A stretch of DNA of 64,000 nucleotides, taken from the NCBI GenBank assembly GCA_025210155.1, contig JAOASE010000006.1, forward strand, positions 1 to 64,000, given 5' to 3'. Origin of the DNA: Alphaproteobacteria bacterium (lineage in GTDB: Bacteria; Pseudomonadota; Alphaproteobacteria; Rs-D84; CASDRH01). The position numbers were made by a program, and so were the translations under genes. The notes under the pieces were generated by a model that saw nothing but the letters and a program-made list of their open reading frames with translations, was not told the DNA's origin and did not search any database. Shown here in pieces: positions 62,701 to 64,000 of the stretch (positions within the stretch are counted from its first letter, which is position 1; every line of letters starts with the position of its first letter).

Positions 62701-64000
62701 CTGATGAACCATTATAATCTTGAAGATAATTTAGTGTTGCTGAATTACCATCATCCGCCTTAACATCAAGACTTATAACTATTTCATCTTTATCACTAAA
62801 TACGTAACTTGATACTCCACCAAGGTATATTGCTCCATCACCTGTGATAGAATTTCCCGTTCCTATTGTTATATCATCATTAAGATATAGAGAACCATTT
62901 ACTACTAAATTTTGTTGTAGATCAAAATCTCCATCAACATATAGGAAGCCGTCTTCATTTATCTCCAATGTGGATCCTTCTTCAACCGTTAAACCTCCAA
63001 CATATGCAAATGAATCTTTTTTGTAAAACATTCCTGAGTATGAACTTAAATTGCTATCTAAGTCATCATCACCTAATATAAAACTAGTATCGTCTGCTAA
63101 TGTTAGAGTGCCTGATAAATAAAACTGACCTTCTGTAATTTCAATCTGTTGGTTTTTATCTTCATTCAGTGTTAAATCAACTGGAGTTACATTATAATCT
63201 TCTCCTCCAATTAACTTATCTGTATCATTATCATCATCAGCATCGCCAACAAATTTATCAAATTCAAATGATGAGCTATTTATAGTTCCGTCTTTAACAT
63301 CTTCAAATATTTTTTTCCCATCAAAACCAATCATTATAACGCCTCCGTCAGAATTTGTTATAGTTTTTTGATCCAATTTATTATCTGTATCAGAACCTGT
63401 ATTAGTATTATCTATTAAGATTAATCCACCTTTATTATTTATTTCTGTTATATCTGTGTTTCCTGCTACATGGAATACAGGGAATGATTCTCCAACATAA
63501 TTTCCATCTTCATCGTAGATCAAACCTTTTTCATTGTTTAATAAAGTGTCATCATCTCCGCTACCTAATTCTAAATCACCGTTGATTTGTACGTAACCTC
63601 TATTTCTTAAAATTTCTTGCTCTATTATTAACTTAGATGTTTCTGAATCTCCGTCTTCATCAACTAAATATAATTCAGCTTCACTTCCTATTAGGACTTC
63701 TTCACTGCTGTCTAATTTAATTCTATGCTCTTCATCTGATGCAAATAAATCAGTATCATTACTATCTTTGAATGTAGATGTAAAATACCATTTTCCTTCA
63801 TTAAAGTTTTCTACATCGGCATCTCCAAATATATGAGTTTCACTGTTAGAACCACTATTAATATAGCTTCCTCCATCTAATTTTAGATCACCTGCAATAT
63901 AAGTAGAACCTTTATTTTTATAAATTCCTGTATTAGATAATATTAAATCATTCTCCAAAGAATCTATGAAGTAAACCTTACCCTCATTATCAATTGTCCC
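56726..64000 (-). CDS. Giant autotransporter adhesin, 5' end beyond the window
   Basis: At least 2424 residues. The frame is open past 64000; the TTG at 63956-63958 is an internal Leu codon, not a start. The visible passenger is a long Asn/Gly/Asp-rich beta-helix-like repeat (patterns such as LYLNDDITIGTG, GDLNVENENGLYLG, INMYGGST). Two flagellin-like modules lie at about 61.2-62.0 kb, one with a paired EF-hand. The last 330 or so residues (56,726-57,700) form an autotransporter barrel beginning near NPWFTAISNSYSGDLDADSAGYN and ending LMLKVLILN rather than in an aromatic residue. It would be displayed outside the cell via the Bam complex. Terminator follows. Confidence 0.85.
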   Translation of the reverse strand, partial: GTIDNEGKVYFIDSLENDLILSNTGIYKNKGSTYIAGDLKLDGGSYINSGSNSETHIFGDADVENFNEGKWYFTSTFKDSNDTDLFASDEEHRIKLDSSEEVLIGSEAELYLVDEDGDSETSKLIIEQEILRNRGYVQINGDLELGSGDDDTLLNNEKGLIYDEDGNYVGESFPVFHVAGNTDITEINNKGGLILIDNTNTGSDTDNKLDQKTITNSDGGVIMIGFDGKKIFEDVKDGTINSSSFEFDKFVGDADDDNDTDKLIGGEDYNVTPVDLTLNEDKNQQIEITEGQFYLSGTLTLADDTSFILGDDDLDSNLSSYSGMFYKKDSFAYVGGLTVEEGSTLEINEDGFLYVDGDFDLQQNLVVNGSLYLNDDITIGTGNSITGDGAIYLGGVSSYVFSDKDEIVISLDVKADDGNSATLNYLQDYNGSSDSDYTFYNNIDFKVNDSVTSIIVDTETGAPSNKRERYFENTSNILVKDSGTLNIFIGNADNLKANNETGVDISDPDPINNPLTTDIQADYSSDKDDIIYLTSTNKDNDASLYIKNNGTVNAYGGTTVIGLGEVKIAGNLNVENENGLYLGTLDNFNNNPTDDVLYINGKKTDADDFNQASATNGTRVTVVSGGEDRAPVINLGEVEYTTIEGRSGYVVTEEAVNVSSMSSISDGVLGMNVNGDLVQVKDLNFQGISTSQDVVDILNQAFIDQNVAVTAVLTNDNKIKFSTEVGEGYYISLIDTISGSSESLIKNESSDYGVFGRDTGDDNQKHNINSDAEWLVQIESGTTIEDGGVIKSEVEDITDGSFGINYNGIQYVVDDLNFSGNTNGNQVVNAIEAEMATIEVESTDSNYKNIILAEADANDNGVIDGTELADSGFDLNSDGKITLDELIDVQLVDGKLQFVSIIGVTNQDDYANLSLFDTTYTGEGESLIKDPSISLGSLGGEKTTDVEGKGDVDEEEEIAGILISNSTLTSFAEVNMKYDSVILVGQLSSGLPTSAEDTYKGLMDNSISFTGTPKDAYFANDLYNEKTSTIIDGVETNVKNIEKGGVRVDNGGIFVSGNFHNYFKDDSNGESTYKSSHLYIGDGGAEDEYGDAFLYVAGDFTQHGSESELIVSSDGQVFIGGDMLIEDGSFLIASGGLVNLSGNLSFGNPDKQKFINNGEINFIGGTSDAADEVTTIASIPNFDGDGTYNFTRSASQSSGRGYFDLNLANNGGENNGNLVFENASVDWTISGSSKSKTFTNNGSIRVGDNTDVEFDFIVDDTPDYNPVGFVNLTTKDDSEFYVEKGSKVTIGKTTQYGEDSDKDGNLGVGEDLDSDNILDGYVGVGIFNVGTGNLTLRGELTSNGTYGTSTWGGTTSDNSKNKVWVNSGTMIVKNSVESKSNITIDQNGMMAIGYNWDGTTLTPIGYTNGIQLEVSNNNIIEEGSMHVAGKFINGIEGTYASSYFELGDGVDDSLSSSGVDSYLNILGDFVQQSNASTFIIEEDGRMYVKEDLDLRYGTFTLKDDGELLVGGNIYVGTEANNFTKEYGSGDDATVTLTGETSKVTSANDRIEVSGINKFEGTWNFDSTATTNKTAHYEVKNQSGDIELDGDVTVGNTNSGDISYDVLFSSASRKVINNNNLTNHDKITFSGTLDNEGNIVNEGVDAANKSEIIVGTLNNNSDFNNNAHSILTINNNFNNNDDGDFTNALNAELNLHGSVYNTGTFTNAGTINMYGGSTSSSATEISGISSLAATWNIESGYVEANKAIEIGAGATLSISENATFTSNEEFAINGNLNMAGGDLILNGKMLGSDNFDLNSFGDITVGEEANVIFTSETDTVNVVVDASGDVEHNLTFDTGKTSTLTSTSGANIDSDIRITEGDTLNVVGGNTTTTKDSSLDIDGTLTLNDDFGNSGDMVVDKTGSVQNISSTTTFYNEGKVIINYDETKHGTTGAIDSDTIVFEDKADSGATADGNGVTVQLNLESSIVSDRKDDILVMNSNNAIDTTNLEISDNITESYYLVSLEKNTADNTQLSYRVEIDTDSMIAPATMSENELTLGNFIQGLENNRSTQAPSKAMNGVINGVVFASDEEDLANRYDMLNLRIYNALETTAFNNSSIFRDAVLSNSDIYSTINVPMSFLAKNKSYQKSGLYNFGNPWFTAISNSYSGDLDADSAGYNADYDIDTTGAVLGYDFTTYGRKGRNFKISKYGLAGSVLQNETKETFDYNNAESYNLENTSIGFSGYYTYLTPSTNLKMIGSYMTHSGSYDRTVAIENGIEQAEGETSGTTAQVYLEAGLPFSNVNPFIFADLRSTSFDGFTETSETGAELEVADLKYEDTIVGAGLSIFESFQGNGSSYDKLNLTFGVKYGVNTSDDANTYDVRFIEDNTNQELTLNGNARVGDVMNSYISADIIKDNLNYKLQYQMDKDDLGSGSSLMLKVLILN
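61205..62040 (-). repeat. Two diverged flagellin-like modules in the autotransporter
   Basis: Module A (about 61,740-62,040): SDGVLGMNVNG, DLNFQG, QDVVDILNQAF, KIKFS, SLIK. Module B (about 61,205-61,640): TDGSFGINYNG, DLNFSG, NQVVNAIEAEM, then the EF-hand insert, KLQFVS, SLIK. The same landmarks occur in the same order, so one module arose by duplication. The pattern recalls flagellin hook IN repeats. Confidence 0.55.
61348..61440 (-). other. Paired EF-hand-like calcium sites inside the autotransporter passenger
   Basis: The translation reads DANDNGVIDGTEL and then DLNSDGKITLDEL, two 12-residue loops with Asp/Asn at positions 1, 3, 5 and Glu at 12. This matches the EF-hand consensus and is inserted between the helix and the closing strand of the second flagellin-like module. 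Confidence 0.65.

Noticed and set aside
63956-63958. TTG as the start of the giant autotransporter
   Set aside because: The frame stays open to the window edge with passenger-like sequence upstream and there is no signal peptide, so this is an internal Leu codon.
1-64000. Candidate-phylum code in which TGA is Gly (SR1/Gracilibacteria)
   Set aside because: Those bacteria lack lipid A and Bam/Lol systems, while this window has LpxI, BamD, LolD and MlaA and few in-frame TGA codons.
56726-64000. DNA tandem repeats or a CRISPR array in the autotransporter region
   Set aside because: Repetition is at the protein-motif level (Asn/Gly/Asp-rich strands); I saw no regular identical DNA repeats with spacers.

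Overview
The window is a compact, AT-rich stretch of chromosome from a Gram-negative bacterium. It carries outer-membrane assembly genes (BamD, LolC/D, LpxI, MlaA, a porin-like barrel, an autotransporter) and peptidoglycan and division genes. The ftsE-ftsX-DUF218-plsC order, the short ProS, the LpxI-type enzyme and the DUF3426 protein fit an alphaproteobacterium, probably an uncultured host-associated one; that placement is inference. I saw no rRNA, tRNA, IS element or CRISPR array. I see 59 protein-coding loci, two of them cut by the window edges.

Layout. 1-4,000: a cut-off prepilin, a Bax-type glucosaminidase, a DUF1460 protein with an in-frame TGA, dUTPase, a cupin, a membrane protein and RecR. 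4,000-10,500: nucleotidyltransferase, ComM, a UDG-like protein with an SPL-type radical SAM protein, a HAD phosphatase and MurJ. 10,500-15,500: bamD, an interrupted lolC, an MFS transporter, lolD, lpxI. 15,500-21,000: proS, infA, an unusual AAA+/LysM membrane protein, rluD and a zinc-ribbon/DUF3426 protein. 21,100-24,200: ftsE, ftsX, DUF218, plsC. 24,200-29,200: three tandem large prepilin-like surface proteins. 29,300-38,000: ksgA, pnp, radC, a Nudix enzyme, lysS, rpsD and two structured RNA candidates. 38,000-44,600: a shortened dcw cluster (rsmH, ftsL, ftsI, mraY, ftsW, murG) without murE, murF or murD. 44,600-54,300: membrane-anchored Hsp20, infC with a non-ATG start, queH, porin-like protein, mlaA, a DeoC-like protein and the rpmI-rplT-pheS-smr-pheT group. 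54,400-64,000: a lone TraG/VirD4 ATPase and a very large autotransporter running off the right edge.

The most unusual signal is genetic-code usage. All 58 loci with a visible 3' end stop at TAA (47) or TAG (11) and none at TGA, although the genome is AT-rich. The DUF1460 gene has an in-frame TGA followed by a further 57 codons of conserved-looking sequence. This suggests TGA has been abandoned as a stop, and possibly captured as a sense codon, while TGG remains the normal Trp codon. A second in-frame TGA, in lolC, is followed directly by TAA and looks like a real lesion.

Initiation is mixed. Many genes have purine-rich Shine-Dalgarno sites, but ftsE, radC, rsmH and probably ksgA have a promoter whose -10 box ends 6-8 nt before the ATG, which predicts leaderless mRNAs. 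Promoters are close to TTGAMA-N16/17-TATAAT.
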